This document shows, in pieces, positions 1 to 8,014 of a stretch of 34,776 nt of DNA; position 1 is the stretch's first letter; each line of letters opens with the position of its first letter. Below the pieces are notes generated by a model that saw only the letters and a list, made by a program, of their open reading frames with translations, had not been told where the DNA came from and did not search any database. Position numbers and translations under genes: made by a program. Location of the stretch: positions 1 through 34,776 of the forward strand of contig NZ_BONY01000092.1 of NCBI RefSeq assembly GCF_016862955.1, read 5' to 3'. The stretch comes from Rhizocola hellebori (lineage in GTDB: Bacteria > Actinomycetota > Actinomycetes > Mycobacteriales > Micromonosporaceae).

Positions 1-472
1 CCCACCGATACCGTTGCCCCACCGCGACTAAGCCAAGGCCGCCCGGGGTGCGGAAGACTCACCCCCGATCGCGTTCAGCTACGCCGTCGAGAACCCTTAC
101 CCCGACGGCGCTTCACCATGTCCGCCCCCGGCACGCCAAGGGCGCCCTGTTGGGCGGCATGAACCACGACAACGCTTCAGCCCCGAGGCCCGGACCCCAC
201 CCCACCCACAAGCGGCAGAAGGCCCACGGCACCTCCGCCTCACCGCCCAACGCAGAGATGCGGGTGCCGTGGAAGGGGCAGGTGGGGCGTTGCACGGACC
301 TTCGTCGCCGCACGGGAGTTCGCGGCGCGCAACCACCACGAACCGGCGCCAAAGAATTTGCCGCACAATTCACGGCACGGCGCGACCACCAGCGCCTGAC
401 ACAAGGAATCGGTGCAAGCACCGTGGCCGCAATTGTTGCGGGGCGAGTCGCAGCATAAGAAATGGTGGGGGT
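1..472. other. No convincing gene; unassigned leading region
   Basis: Several frames stay open here on both strands, but none gives a protein with a recognisable domain, a good ribosome binding site or a sensible composition: the translations are Arg/Pro/His-rich, as expected from non-coding GC-rich DNA. A decayed gene or the edge of a gene outside the window cannot be excluded. The only clear structure is the hairpin at its right end, listed separately. Confidence 0.5.
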
Positions 473-506
473 GTCCCGGATCTGGCGACGGACCGAGATC
501 CGGGAC
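473..506 (-). terminator. Hairpin terminator after the amidase gene
   Basis: Perfect 11-bp inverted repeat (GTCCCGGATCT / AGATCCGGGAC) with a 12-nt loop, starting 17 bases past the amidase stop codon on the minus strand. The sequence after the stem has only a weak T-rich patch, which is common for actinobacterial terminators. Its position directly behind a gene and in front of a gene-free stretch fits transcription termination. Confidence 0.75.
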
Positions 507-522
507 GGGGTAAGGAATGTGG

Positions 523-1488
523 TTAGACGCGGGTGACGCGGACGGCGTCGGCTATGACGTAGCCTGTTCCGCTGGTCCAGCGGCTGACGCCTACCTTGTT
601 TTCGTCGCCGGCGGTGAGGGTGAAGGTGCCTAGGCTGCGCCAGGCGCCGCCGTTGACTCGCTGGTCCACGTGGACGGTCTGGTTTCCGGTGGAGGTGACG
701 ATGATGTAGGGGGCGAGGTTGTTGTAGCCGGAGTTTGCCGGATACCAGGCCTCTACGCGGTAGGTTCCGGTCTCTGGGACGGCGAACTGGTACCAGGCCG
801 GATCGCTTGCGGCCACAGGGTTGGCGAAGCGATAGTCGCTGCCGTAGCGCTGGCCGGAGTAGGTGGAGGTGCCCCAGTTGGCCGAGGCGGTGAACCGGCC
901 CGCGGTGGCGTTGTCGACGATGGCCGACCAGCCGGTGGGGGGTGGGTTCAGCAGGCGTGCGACGTCTGAGCGCATCACGTCCAGGTCGATGAACGACGGG
1001 TCGATCTTCCCGGTGACACTGGTTTCGCGGTGGCCGCGCGCATAGCTGGCATCGCGTCCGAGCCGGCGCAGCACCGCGACCGTGGCTTTGAGCGAGGCGT
1101 TGTATTGGGCGGGAGTCATCTCCTGGTCGACGCCGTTGTAGTCGATCTCCCAGCCGATGAGCATGGTGTTGCCGTCGCCGGCGGGGATCGGCCCGCTGGC
1201 GCGGGCCTGCCCGGCGTGGTTACAGCGCCCGGCGGAGATGACGTGGAAGACGCCGTTGTAGTCGACCAGGCACTGCGCCAATGGTCCGGCAAGGTCGGAC
1301 CGGCCGTTGATGACCACGTTCAATGCTGGATGCGGGTTGCTGGCGCTCGACGTCGCCGCCGTGTGATGCCACAGCACGCCGATCGGGTCGAAGGATCCGG
1401 GCCGCATCCGGTTGCGCCAGTCGCCCTCTTCGACGACCTGGACGCCTTCGGCGCGCAAAACGTCGGCCAGCCAAGGGATCGTGGCCAT
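523..1488 (-). CDS. N-acetylmuramoyl-L-alanine amidase (Amidase_2) with C-terminal golvesin/Xly-type binding domain
   Basis: Zinc amidase predicted to cut the bond between MurNAc and the stem peptide of peptidoglycan. Residues about 30-175 form the Amidase_2 fold: LWHHTAA (His41/42), NHAG near 90, the WEID acidic motif near 113-116, and GHRETSVTGKIDPS (His153, Lys161, Asp163), which supplies the remaining zinc ligands. Residues about 185-321 look like the golvesin/xanthan-lyase C-terminal binding domain (GTYRVEAWYPANSGYN, then GYVIADAVRV at the end). No signal peptide is present in this frame. The ATG overlaps the stop of a 51-residue upstream frame (TGATG), and an in-frame stop lies just upstream, so the frame cannot be extended. 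Export may depend on that upstream peptide or occur another way. It could instead be a split form of one secreted protein. The family call is firm; the cellular target is inferred. Confidence 0.9.
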   Translation of the reverse strand: MATIPWLADVLRAEGVQVVEEGDWRNRMRPGSFDPIGVLWHHTAATSSASNPHPALNVVINGRSDLAGPLAQCLVDYNGVFHVISAGRCNHAGQARASGPIPAGDGNTMLIGWEIDYNGVDQEMTPAQYNASLKATVAVLRRLGRDASYARGHRETSVTGKIDPSFIDLDVMRSDVARLLNPPPTGWSAIVDNATAGRFTASANWGTSTYSGQRYGSDYRFANPVAASDPAWYQFAVPETGTYRVEAWYPANSGYNNLAPYIIVTSTGNQTVHVDQRVNGGAWRSLGTFTLTAGDENKVGVSRWTSGTGYVIADAVRVTRV

Positions 1489-1643
1489 CAGGGCGCTCCG
1501 ATCAGGTCAGCGGCGCACTCGACGACCCGTGGTTTGGCGGTGGCCTTGGTGGGCCGCAGGACGAGGGCTGCCGCGGCGGCCACGAGAGCCGGCATGCCGA
1601 GCAGGAGCCGTCGTCTAAAACGGACGGAAGGAGGGGTGCTCAT
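1488..1643 (-). CDS. 51-residue Tat-signal-like peptide, coupled to the amidase
   Basis: Short frame starting at ATG 1643 (MSTPPSVRFRRRLLLGMP...), with an arginine cluster RFRRRLLLG followed by a strongly hydrophobic Ala/Val/Leu stretch and then about 20 polar residues. This is the shape of a Tat signal peptide without a mature domain. It stops inside the amidase start codon (TGATG), so translation is probably coupled. Two readings are open: a true small exported or membrane peptide, or the severed signal peptide of the amidase after a frameshift. No clear Shine-Dalgarno sequence is visible; AGGGTG lies about 10 bases upstream. Confidence 0.5.
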   Translation of the reverse strand: MSTPPSVRFRRRLLLGMPALVAAAAALVLRPTKATAKPRVVECAADLIGAP

Positions 1644-1717
1644 GGACGGCACCCTATACCGAGACCGGGGTCTATGTCGATAACTTCCGTTGAATGAGCC
1701 TCGCGTGAAGGTTTTCG

Positions 1718-2749
1718 TCAGCCGCTGACCGCGAGCCAGATCGCCCAGCCGAGCAGACCGGCTATGAGCAGGCCTCCGGCGCGGCGGGTATGCAGAAACG
1801 CGATCGGCGCCCACCACAGCGGCCACACCGGATAGTTCTCCGGAGGCGAGGTGGGCGCCGGCTGGCTGTATTGCCTGACCGCCTTGACGAGCATCGGCAC
1901 CGCCAGCAGGGTCAGCAACGTGGGCCACGGCAGCGCGCCGAGCGCCACGAGGGCGACGACGCCGACATAGAAACCGATCATCATGGCTTGGGTCACCAGC
2001 TTGGCGGCCCTTTCGCCGACAAGCACCGGGAACGTGACGGTTCCTGACGGCTTGTCGTAGGGGAGTTTGTCGACGTGCTTACCCATCAGCACGCTGGTGG
2101 GCAGCAGCGCGTAGACGGTCGCGGCCGCGATGACCTGCCAGGGCAGCGAACCCGTGCCCGCGTAGTAGACGCCGCCGACCATCAGCGGACCCCAGGTGAT
2201 CAGCACATCCAGCTCGCCGAGCCCGATTCGCTTGAGCCGCAACGGGGGTGCCGTGTATGCCCAGGAGAGGAAGAGGCCGCCCAGGGCGAAAGCGGCTATC
2301 CACCAGTCCTGCCGGGCGATCAGTGTGAGCATGATGGCCAGGTCGATCACTTGGCAGATCAGCACGCCGACGATGAGCTGCTTCTTGGTGACCAGCCCGG
2401 AAAGGATGGGGTGTGGCGCGTAGAGCGCCCTTGGGTAGCTCTCGGTGTCGGTGCCCACCTGGGTGTCGGCCAGATCGTTCATGAGGTTGTTGGCCAGATG
2501 CGCCAGGACGATGCCGATGACCGCCAGAGTGACATTGAGCCAGTCGACGCTGACCGGGGCGATCGCCGCCAGCAGCACGGCCATCAGGCCGGATGTCAGC
2601 GTCATCGGCAGCACCCCGGCGCGGGTGACGACCAGCCACCGCGTGATCTGGTCGACCACGCCCTGCTCGGGCGGGTTGGTGGTGAGAAACGCGTATCGCC
2701 AGGCGGCTAGCCGGGCCGAAAGGGGCAGCGGAACCTGGGTCTCGGTCAC
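1718..2749 (-). CDS. UbiA-family prenyltransferase (MenA-like)
   Basis: Integral membrane enzyme that moves a polyprenyl chain onto an aromatic acceptor. In MenA this is 1,4-dihydroxy-2-naphthoate in menaquinone synthesis. It has about eight or nine hydrophobic segments and both Asp-rich family motifs: NNLMNDLADTQVGTD at about residues 87-101, and GKHVDKLPYDKPSG around Asp227/Asp232, which bind the Mg-diphosphate of the prenyl donor. The GTG at 2749 was chosen because longer starts run into the end of the upstream oxidoreductase gene; another GTG sits at 2758. No other menaquinone gene is in view, so the acceptor is not settled. The neighbouring PPOX/F420-type gene is on the same strand 19 bases away and may be co-transcribed. 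Confidence 0.87.
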   Translation of the reverse strand: MTETQVPLPLSARLAAWRYAFLTTNPPEQGVVDQITRWLVVTRAGVLPMTLTSGLMAVLLAAIAPVSVDWLNVTLAVIGIVLAHLANNLMNDLADTQVGTDTESYPRALYAPHPILSGLVTKKQLIVGVLICQVIDLAIMLTLIARQDWWIAAFALGGLFLSWAYTAPPLRLKRIGLGELDVLITWGPLMVGGVYYAGTGSLPWQVIAAATVYALLPTSVLMGKHVDKLPYDKPSGTVTFPVLVGERAAKLVTQAMMIGFYVGVVALVALGALPWPTLLTLLAVPMLVKAVRQYSQPAPTSPPENYPVWPLWWAPIAFLHTRRAGGLLIAGLLGWAIWLAVSG

Positions 2750-2768
2750 ACCACGCACGCTACTCGGG

Positions 2769-3152
2769 TCACTGCGGGGTGAGCACCACCTTGATGCCCA
2801 CTGTGCCGTACTTACCACGGCGCAAACGGCTGCCGGCCAAGGTGATCCGGCCTATTAGGCCGTATTTGCGGCGGAGCGCGGCACGAACCCGTTCAGTGCC
2901 CGGATAGTCCAGGATTTCCGCGGTACCGGGTGCAGCCGGCCCGGCGTTGTTGCCGCGCAGGTCGCAGGTGGCGACGGTGACCTTTCCGGCGCGGCGAATC
3001 CGCTTCACCTTCCCGGTGTCCTTCACCGTCCAGAAGGCGAGCCCGTCCTCGAACTTGACGATCCACACCGGGGTCGCCACCGCCCGGCCGTCCTTGCGAA
3101 ATGTGGTCACCAGGGCGTAGGACGAGTCGGCAAGTTCCTGAAGGCTGCTCAC
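2769..3152 (-). CDS. PPOX-class F420-dependent oxidoreductase (pyridoxamine 5'-phosphate oxidase fold)
   Basis: 127-residue split beta-barrel protein of the flavin/F420-binding PPOX superfamily, common in actinobacteria. Visible traits are the N-terminal SSYALVTTFRKDGRAVATPVW strand pair, the FWTVKDTGKVKRIRRAGKVTVATCDLRG core with its basic cofactor-contacting patch, and a C-terminal RRKYG segment. Its length matches the small single-domain members. The start is GTG 3152, with AGGGTG upstream. It probably performs a cytoplasmic redox step with F420 or FMN; the substrate is unknown. It precedes the prenyltransferase gene on the same strand with a 19-base gap, suggesting a two-gene unit. Confidence 0.87.
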   Translation of the reverse strand: MSSLQELADSSYALVTTFRKDGRAVATPVWIVKFEDGLAFWTVKDTGKVKRIRRAGKVTVATCDLRGNNAGPAAPGTAEILDYPGTERVRAALRRKYGLIGRITLAGSRLRRGKYGTVGIKVVLTPQ

Positions 3153-3306
3153 GGGTTCACCCTAGGCCCCGCGCCACGCGGGCGACAGGCGGCCGGGCGC
3201 TTCCAATGTGGACGTGTCGCGGGGGGCGCGGCCCGCCGCGCGGGGCCGGAGACTGTCCGATTCACCGCGCGCCGGGGCTAGAATGTGACCCGGCGAGAGG
3301 CGGGTG

Positions 3307-3675
3307 GTGTGCGCGATGGATCGGTTTGAGCTGGTGAACGTGCAGGTCGAGCAGTTCGCTGACCCGCCGGCGGCCATAGTCAGGGTCAAAGGCGAGCTGG
3401 ATTTCGCGACCACCCCGTGTCTGGTGGAGGCGCTCGCCCAGCTGCCCGCCGAGACAAATCTGATCTTCGATTTCAGCGAGCTGCATTTCTGCGACTCCAG
3501 CGGGCTCGGTGCCCTGATCGCGGCCTACAAGACGGCCACGGCGGCCGGGGCCAAGACCTATCTGGCGGGCCTGACTCCGACGGTGCTGACCGCCGTCAAG
3601 GTGACCATGCTTGACGAGCTGTTTCCCATGCGCGACACCGCCCAGGCCGCGTTGGCCGAAGTCAGCGCGGCGTGA
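3307..3675 (+). CDS. STAS-domain anti-sigma factor antagonist
   Basis: Single STAS domain of about 120 residues, the SpoIIAA/RsbV fold. The signature DSSGLG at about residues 63-68 holds the serine that an HATPase-type kinase phosphorylates, and [11 protein letters not shown] is the first strand-turn of the fold. In partner switching the unphosphorylated form binds the anti-sigma kinase and frees the sigma factor. The next gene, overlapping by GTGA, carries both a SpoIIE phosphatase and a HATPase domain, so this is very likely its cognate partner. GTG 3307 was chosen because GAGAGG lies six bases upstream; GTG 3304 and ATG 3316 are alternatives. No sigma-factor gene is adjacent. Confidence 0.92.
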   Translation: MCAMDRFELVNVQVEQFADPPAAIVRVKGELDFATTPCLVEALAQLPAETNLIFDFSELHFCDSSGLGALIAAYKTATAAGAKTYLAGLTPTVLTAVKVTMLDELFPMRDTAQAALAEVSAA

Positions 3676-5711
3676 GGCCCTGGTCGGCGCTGGTGCGCGC
3701 AGCCGGCGAAGTGCGGGCCGCGCACGGCGAAGCCGAGCTGATGGCCTGCCTGCAGCGCTGGGCCGGTGTGATCTCGGGCGAGCAGAGCCAGGTGGGCTGG
3801 CTGCCGACGGCGCAGGCCGAGCCGCTGGTGCGCCGGCTCGAGGCGCAGGAGGCGCCGTGCTTGGTGGATCGTGCGCCGGACGGGTCGGTCGCGTTGGGCG
3901 GCCGGCTCGGCGAGGGTCAGCACTTTCTGATCGGGGTGCAGTTTTCTGGTACCCCCAAAGGAATGCGCGATGACGAGCTGCTGGTGCTGGCCGCGGCGGC
4001 ACGGGTGGCGCTGCTGCGCGGCGACCCACCCGACGCGGGGGCGCTGCATCATCTGATGGCATTGCTGGAGCAGTCCGCGGCGGTGCGCGCCGCCACCTTC
4101 GAGGCCGACAGCCGCCTGGTCGACACGCTGCGCGATGTGGGACAGCGGCTGACCGCACAGCTCGATCTCGACCTGATGGTGCAGGACGCGACCGATGCCG
4201 CGACCGAGGCGACCGGCGCCCAGTTCGGGGCATTCTTCTACAACCTGATCGACGAATACGGCGAGTCCTATACCCTCTACACGCTCTCGGGCGCGCCCCG
4301 GGAGGCCTTCGCGCAGTTCCCGATGCCGCGTAATACCAAGGTTTTCGCCCCCACCTTCAACGGCGAGTGCACCGTGCGCAGCGACGACATTCTTGCCGAT
4401 CCCCGCTATGGCCACCAGGAGCCGCATTACGGAATGCCCAAGGGGCACCTCCCGGTGCGCAGTTACCTTGCCGTGCCGGTGATTTCGCCCACCTCCAAAG
4501 AGGTGCTGGGCGGGTTCTTCTTCGGACACTCTGCCCCGGCGCAGTTCACCGGCGGCCATCAGCGCCTCGCCGAAGGTCTGGCGGGGCATACCGCGATCGC
4601 CCTGGACAATGCCCGGCTCTACGCGCGCGAGCGCAGCGTCGCCACCGACCTGCAGCGGCAGATGCTGCCGACGTTTCAGGCCACGCCCGGGTTCAGGACG
4701 GTGACCCGCTACCTGCCGGCGGCGACCGCGTCCGAGGTGGGCGGCGATTGGCTTGACATCATTGAGCTTTCGAGCGGCCGCACCGCCTTCGTCGTGGGTG
4801 ACGTGATGGGCCGCGGCGTGCCGGCGGCGGGCACCATGGGGCAGATCCGCACGGCGATCCGCGCCTACGCCATGCTCGACCTGCCGCCCTCGGAAGTGTT
4901 GCGGCACAGCTCAAAACTGGCCGGAGAGATGTCCGGAAGGCAGTTCATCACCTGCATTTACGCCGTCTACGACCCGATCGACCAGACCCTGACCTACGCC
5001 AACGCCGGGCATCCTGGCCCGGCCGTCATCGCCCCCGACGGCGAGGTGAGCTTTTACGAGGACAGGCTGGGCATGCCACTGCGCCTGGGAGAGTCGTTCC
5101 TGGAGCGCGTCATCGACTTTCCGCAGGGCTCGGCGCTGGTCCTCTACACCGATGGTCTGGTGGAGCGGCGCGGCAGGCCGCTGCTCGATGGCCTCGCCGA
5201 CCTCCGGCTCGCTCTGGCGAATCTGGTCGCCGGGGCCGAGGACCCCGACGCCGCTTGCGACGAAGTCATCAAGCGGCTCACCGGAGGGGCTCACGACGAC
5301 GATGTGGCACTGCTTTTCGCCCGGGAGTCGGGGGAGGCGCGGGAGGTCGCGGTGATGCCGCTGACCGCTAACCCGCTGGCCGCCGCGGCCGGAAGGCGCT
5401 TCGCCGTCGACACCCTGGCGAAGTGGAAACTGACCGCTCTGCAAACAAACGCCAGCATGGTGGTGACCGAGCTGGTTTCCAACGCGGTGCGGCACACCGG
5501 CGCCCCGTTGGCGCTGCGGCTGCAGCATCGGGCGCACCGGCTGATCGTCGAGGTCGCCGACGGGGACGAACGGCAGCCGCGCCAGCTGCGGCCCGCGCTG
5601 CTGGATGAGGGTCACCGCGGGCTTTTCATAGTGAACAAGCTTTCCCAGCGCTGGGGCACCCGGCCCACGGCGGAGGGCAAGGTGGTCTGGGCCGAGCTGG
5701 CCACCGGCTAG
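3672..5711 (+). CDS. GAF-SpoIIE (PP2C) phosphatase with C-terminal RsbW-like HATPase
   Basis: 679-residue signalling protein. Residues 1-120 are an undefined, Ala-rich, GAF-like region; about 147-320 form a GAF sensor domain (FGAFFYN, then [25 protein letters not shown]). About 330-545 are the SpoIIE phosphatase with metal-binding motifs GGDWLD (near 357), GDVMGRG (near 376), NAGHPG, DGLVERR (near 494) and DDDVALL (near 542). About 555-675 are an RsbW-type HATPase with N-box [11 protein letters not shown] (near 599). The same chain can therefore in principle dephosphorylate an STAS protein and phosphorylate or bind partners. It starts at a GTG overlapping the STAS stop (GTGA), so the pair is translationally coupled. 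A late HATPase glycine-rich loop looks reduced, so kinase activity is uncertain. Confidence 0.92.
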   Translation: MRPWSALVRAAGEVRAAHGEAELMACLQRWAGVISGEQSQVGWLPTAQAEPLVRRLEAQEAPCLVDRAPDGSVALGGRLGEGQHFLIGVQFSGTPKGMRDDELLVLAAAARVALLRGDPPDAGALHHLMALLEQSAAVRAATFEADSRLVDTLRDVGQRLTAQLDLDLMVQDATDAATEATGAQFGAFFYNLIDEYGESYTLYTLSGAPREAFAQFPMPRNTKVFAPTFNGECTVRSDDILADPRYGHQEPHYGMPKGHLPVRSYLAVPVISPTSKEVLGGFFFGHSAPAQFTGGHQRLAEGLAGHTAIALDNARLYARERSVATDLQRQMLPTFQATPGFRTVTRYLPAATASEVGGDWLDIIELSSGRTAFVVGDVMGRGVPAAGTMGQIRTAIRAYAMLDLPPSEVLRHSSKLAGEMSGRQFITCIYAVYDPIDQTLTYANAGHPGPAVIAPDGEVSFYEDRLGMPLRLGESFLERVIDFPQGSALVLYTDGLVERRGRPLLDGLADLRLALANLVAGAEDPDAACDEVIKRLTGGAHDDDVALLFARESGEAREVAVMPLTANPLAAAAGRRFAVDTLAKWKLTALQTNASMVVTELVSNAVRHTGAPLALRLQHRAHRLIVEVADGDERQPRQLRPALLDEGHRGLFIVNKLSQRWGTRPTAEGKVVWAELATG

Positions 5712-6058
5712 AGCCGGTCCAGGGCCTCCTGGTCGCGGGCCACCATCGCCGACCCGTCGTCGAGCAGGATGATGGGCCGCTGGATGAGCACCGGATGCGC
5801 CGCCATCGTGTCGATCCACGCCTGCCGGGTGGTCTCGTCGCGCGCCCAGCTCGCCAGCCCGAGCGTCTGCGCCTGCGGTTCGTTGAGGCGGCAGATCTCC
5901 CACGGCTGCATCCCGAGCCGGTCGAGCACCTGGGCCAGCTCGGCCGGGCTCGGCGGTTGCGTCAGATAGGGACGAAGCTTCACGGGCCGGCCCAGCGCAC
6001 CAAGGGTCTCGCGTGCGGCGGCGCACTTTGAGCAGTCCGGGTTGTTCCACATCTCCAC
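5708..6058 (-). CDS. ArsC/Spx-family thioredoxin-fold protein (arsenate reductase-like)
   Basis: 116-residue ArsC-like protein. The N-terminal [17 protein letters not shown] has the CxxC pair (Cys9, Cys12) seen in Spx-like and some ArsC proteins, followed by the family's [14 protein letters not shown] helix. [15 protein letters not shown] corresponds to the conserved RP loop around the substrate-binding arginine of glutathione-type ArsC enzymes. No ars genes are nearby, so arsenate reduction is not established and a thiol-redox or regulatory role is equally possible. GTG 6058 is used, with ATG 6052 as an alternative. It converges on the SpoIIE gene, the two stop codons sharing one CTAG. Confidence 0.85.
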   Translation of the reverse strand: MEMWNNPDCSKCAAARETLGALGRPVKLRPYLTQPPSPAELAQVLDRLGMQPWEICRLNEPQAQTLGLASWARDETTRQAWIDTMAAHPVLIQRPIILLDDGSAMVARDQEALDRL

Positions 6059-6149
6059 GCCCCCACTGTGCCACGAGGCTAAGGGACTCAGCCGGGGACG
6101 CTATCGTGGTGCGGGGTTCGGGTTCTCGATCGCTCACGAGGGGAGGAAT

Positions 6150-6932
6150 GTGGACTTTCCACGCTTACCGCCGGAGTTCACTCGGCGGCATCTGGCCATC
6201 AGCCTCCTGCTCTTCGTGGTCGTCTACACCTTCGCCGCCACCGCACCCCCCGGAGCCGCCGGCTTTGCCGACCCCTCCGATTACGACTTCGACTTCGGCG
6301 AGGAGCGGGCTGCCCTCTGGGTACCGGGACGGGTGCCCACGACCACGCCGGCGCCACCGATCTGGGTGGGCAGCCCGGTTGCCACGACGTGGGGTAATGC
6401 GGGCCGGCCGGGATCGACCCCGGCGGGTGGGCATCATCTGCTGGGCAAGACGACGCCGTCGAACGAGTGGGCCGTCGACCTGCCGGTCGGTGCCGGTGCG
6501 GCGGTGCTGCTTTATGTGGCCGCCGCCGATCCGGCCAACGATGCGGCCATCACCACGACGATCACCCAGATCAACGACGACGACGCCTGCATCAAGGGCG
6601 GCGGCGGCGACTTCGTCACCGTGGGCATCTTCTTCCGGACGGCACTGGTCGGCCACGTGACCTATGCCCACCTGGACCGGGATCCATCGCTGACGGTCGG
6701 CGCGAGTGTGCCCAGGTGGGGAGCAAATCTGGGCAAGGTCGCCAACCTGCGCGGCCGGGCCACCGGCGGATCGAGCTGCTGGACCGGCCCGCACGTGCAC
6801 CTTGAGATGCGGGCGCAAAGCCAGGCCGCGTGCTGGAACAGGGGACACAGCGTGGGCCGCAAGGTGCGCCAGAGCGACTCGCTCGGCTTCGTCTCCGGCG
6901 CGCTCGGCGCCGCGGTCGCCCCCTGTCCCTGA
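6150..6932 (+). CDS. Secreted M23-family metallopeptidase (LytM-like)
   Basis: 260-residue exported protein with an N-terminal hydrophobic segment (RRHLAISLLLFVVVYTF) acting as a signal peptide or anchor. The M23 beta-sheet domain covers about residues 75-255: GGHHLL with NEWAVDLPVG supplies the first His and the Asp ligand, VGHVTYAHL is the mid-domain His strand, and HVHLEMR is the HxH motif near the end. M23 enzymes cut peptidoglycan stem peptides or cross-bridges. The start is GTG 6150, directly behind a GGGAGGA ribosome binding site; the out-of-frame ATG two bases earlier is not used. One ligand region is looser than in LytM, so activity should be tested. It converges on the TauE gene with a 13-base gap. 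Confidence 0.87.
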   Translation: MDFPRLPPEFTRRHLAISLLLFVVVYTFAATAPPGAAGFADPSDYDFDFGEERAALWVPGRVPTTTPAPPIWVGSPVATTWGNAGRPGSTPAGGHHLLGKTTPSNEWAVDLPVGAGAAVLLYVAAADPANDAAITTTITQINDDDACIKGGGGDFVTVGIFFRTALVGHVTYAHLDRDPSLTVGASVPRWGANLGKVANLRGRATGGSSCWTGPHVHLEMRAQSQAACWNRGHSVGRKVRQSDSLGFVSGALGAAVAPCP

Positions 6933-6945
6933 ACATCGCCCAAAT

Positions 6946-7938
6946 TCAGCCGTTCCTGACTCCCGCGCTGGCTGGCTGCGGTTGTTCGGTGGCGGGAACA
7001 CCGGGCAGCGGCGAAGCTGACGGCGTCGGGGTGCGGCGGGGGATGGCGGTCAGGCCGTAGAACCGGCGCAGGGCCATCCAGCCCACGGATGCGAGCACGA
7101 TCGCGGCGAACAGGCCGACAAGGACGAAGGTGTTCGACGCGCCAAGCAGTTTCATGCCGCTGGCCAGCAGGACGATGCTCAGCGCCCGCCGGATCAGCGC
7201 GCCGGGCGCCCGCGAGGAGATCTGCGCGCCTAGGAAGACGCCGGGGATCGATCCCACGAGCAGCGCGGTGGTGACGTTGAACTGGAAGTCTCCGAACAGG
7301 ATGTGCCCTAGCGCCGCGGCCGCCACCAGCGGCACGGCCTGGACCAGGTCGGTGCCGACCAGGTCGTTGGGGCGCAGCATCGGGTAAAGCGCGAGCAACG
7401 CCACAATGATCAGCGAACCGGAGCCGACGCTCGTCATCCCGACCACGAGCCCGCCCAGGGCACCGAGCACCAGGGTGGGCACCGGGCGCACCTTCACCCG
7501 CGGCACCACGTCGTCACTCGCCTTGCGTGCCAAGCCTTTCGCTTCGGCGGCCTGTTCGCGCAGCCGCATCACCGCGCGCAGCAGCAGGCCGATGACGGCG
7601 AGGAACAGGGCGACACCGAGGGCGATCTGCACCACCTCTTGCACCCCAGCGCTGTTGCCCAGGGCCTTGGCCACGATGACGCCGCCGAACGCGGCGGGCA
7701 CGCTGCCCAGGCACAGCCATCGCACCAGCCGCCAGTCGACGCGGCCGCGCCGGATGTGCACCGCCGAGCCGACGGGCTTCATCACCGCGCTGGCCACGAG
7801 GTCGCTGGAGACCGCGGCCAGGGGTGGAACGCCAAAGAAGAGAACAAGAATGGGGGTCATCAATGCGCCGCCGCCCATGCCGGTGAGGCCGACGACGCAG
7901 CCCACGCCGAAACCAGCTGCTGCGAGTGCCCAATCCAT
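6946..7938 (-). CDS. TauE/SafE-family anion exporter (sulfite exporter-like permease)
   Basis: 330-residue membrane protein with about eight hydrophobic segments in two related halves. The first opens with GFGVGCVVGLTGMGGGALMTP and the second carries GALGGLVVGMTSVGSGSLI; this duplicated glycine-rich motif defines the TauE/SafE (DUF81) family. Members export sulfite, sulfoacetate or related anions. A Pro/Ser-rich tail of about 35 residues follows the last membrane segment. A palindrome and an AATAAT element lie immediately upstream, and the transcript may be leaderless. No sulfur-metabolism genes are adjacent, so the substrate is unknown. Confidence 0.9.
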   Translation of the reverse strand: MDWALAAAGFGVGCVVGLTGMGGGALMTPILVLFFGVPPLAAVSSDLVASAVMKPVGSAVHIRRGRVDWRLVRWLCLGSVPAAFGGVIVAKALGNSAGVQEVVQIALGVALFLAVIGLLLRAVMRLREQAAEAKGLARKASDDVVPRVKVRPVPTLVLGALGGLVVGMTSVGSGSLIIVALLALYPMLRPNDLVGTDLVQAVPLVAAAALGHILFGDFQFNVTTALLVGSIPGVFLGAQISSRAPGALIRRALSIVLLASGMKLLGASNTFVLVGLFAAIVLASVGWMALRRFYGLTAIPRRTPTPSASPLPGVPATEQPQPASAGVRNG

Positions 7939-7941
7939 TCG

Positions 7942-7976
7942 CCTATTATTCCCACAAAAAAGGTAGGGAATCTAGG
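7942..7976 (-). promoter_or_regulatory. Palindromic element and -10 box upstream of the TauE gene
   Basis: ATTCCC and GGGAAT arms (7948-7953, 7966-7971) separated by 12 bases, extended by outer CCTA and TAGG arms with a small bulge. On the minus strand AATAAT (7950-7945) sits 6 bases before the ATG, so a transcript from it would begin at or next to the start codon. The palindrome would overlap the promoter, as expected for a repressor site. The cognate regulator is unknown. Confidence 0.45.
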
Positions 7977-8014
7977 TAGGTGAGTGCCCCTTCGCGTGAC
8001 GAGACCCACAAGGA

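Noticed and set aside
48-458. A 136-codon plus-strand frame and overlapping minus-strand frames near the left edge.
   Set aside because: No domain, biased Arg/Pro/His content and no ribosome binding site; I cannot support a gene.
1662-1673. Short palindrome AGACC-GG-GGTCT upstream of the Tat-like peptide, near a TATAGG element.
   Set aside because: Arms of five bases in GC-rich DNA are common by chance; no matching site elsewhere in the window.
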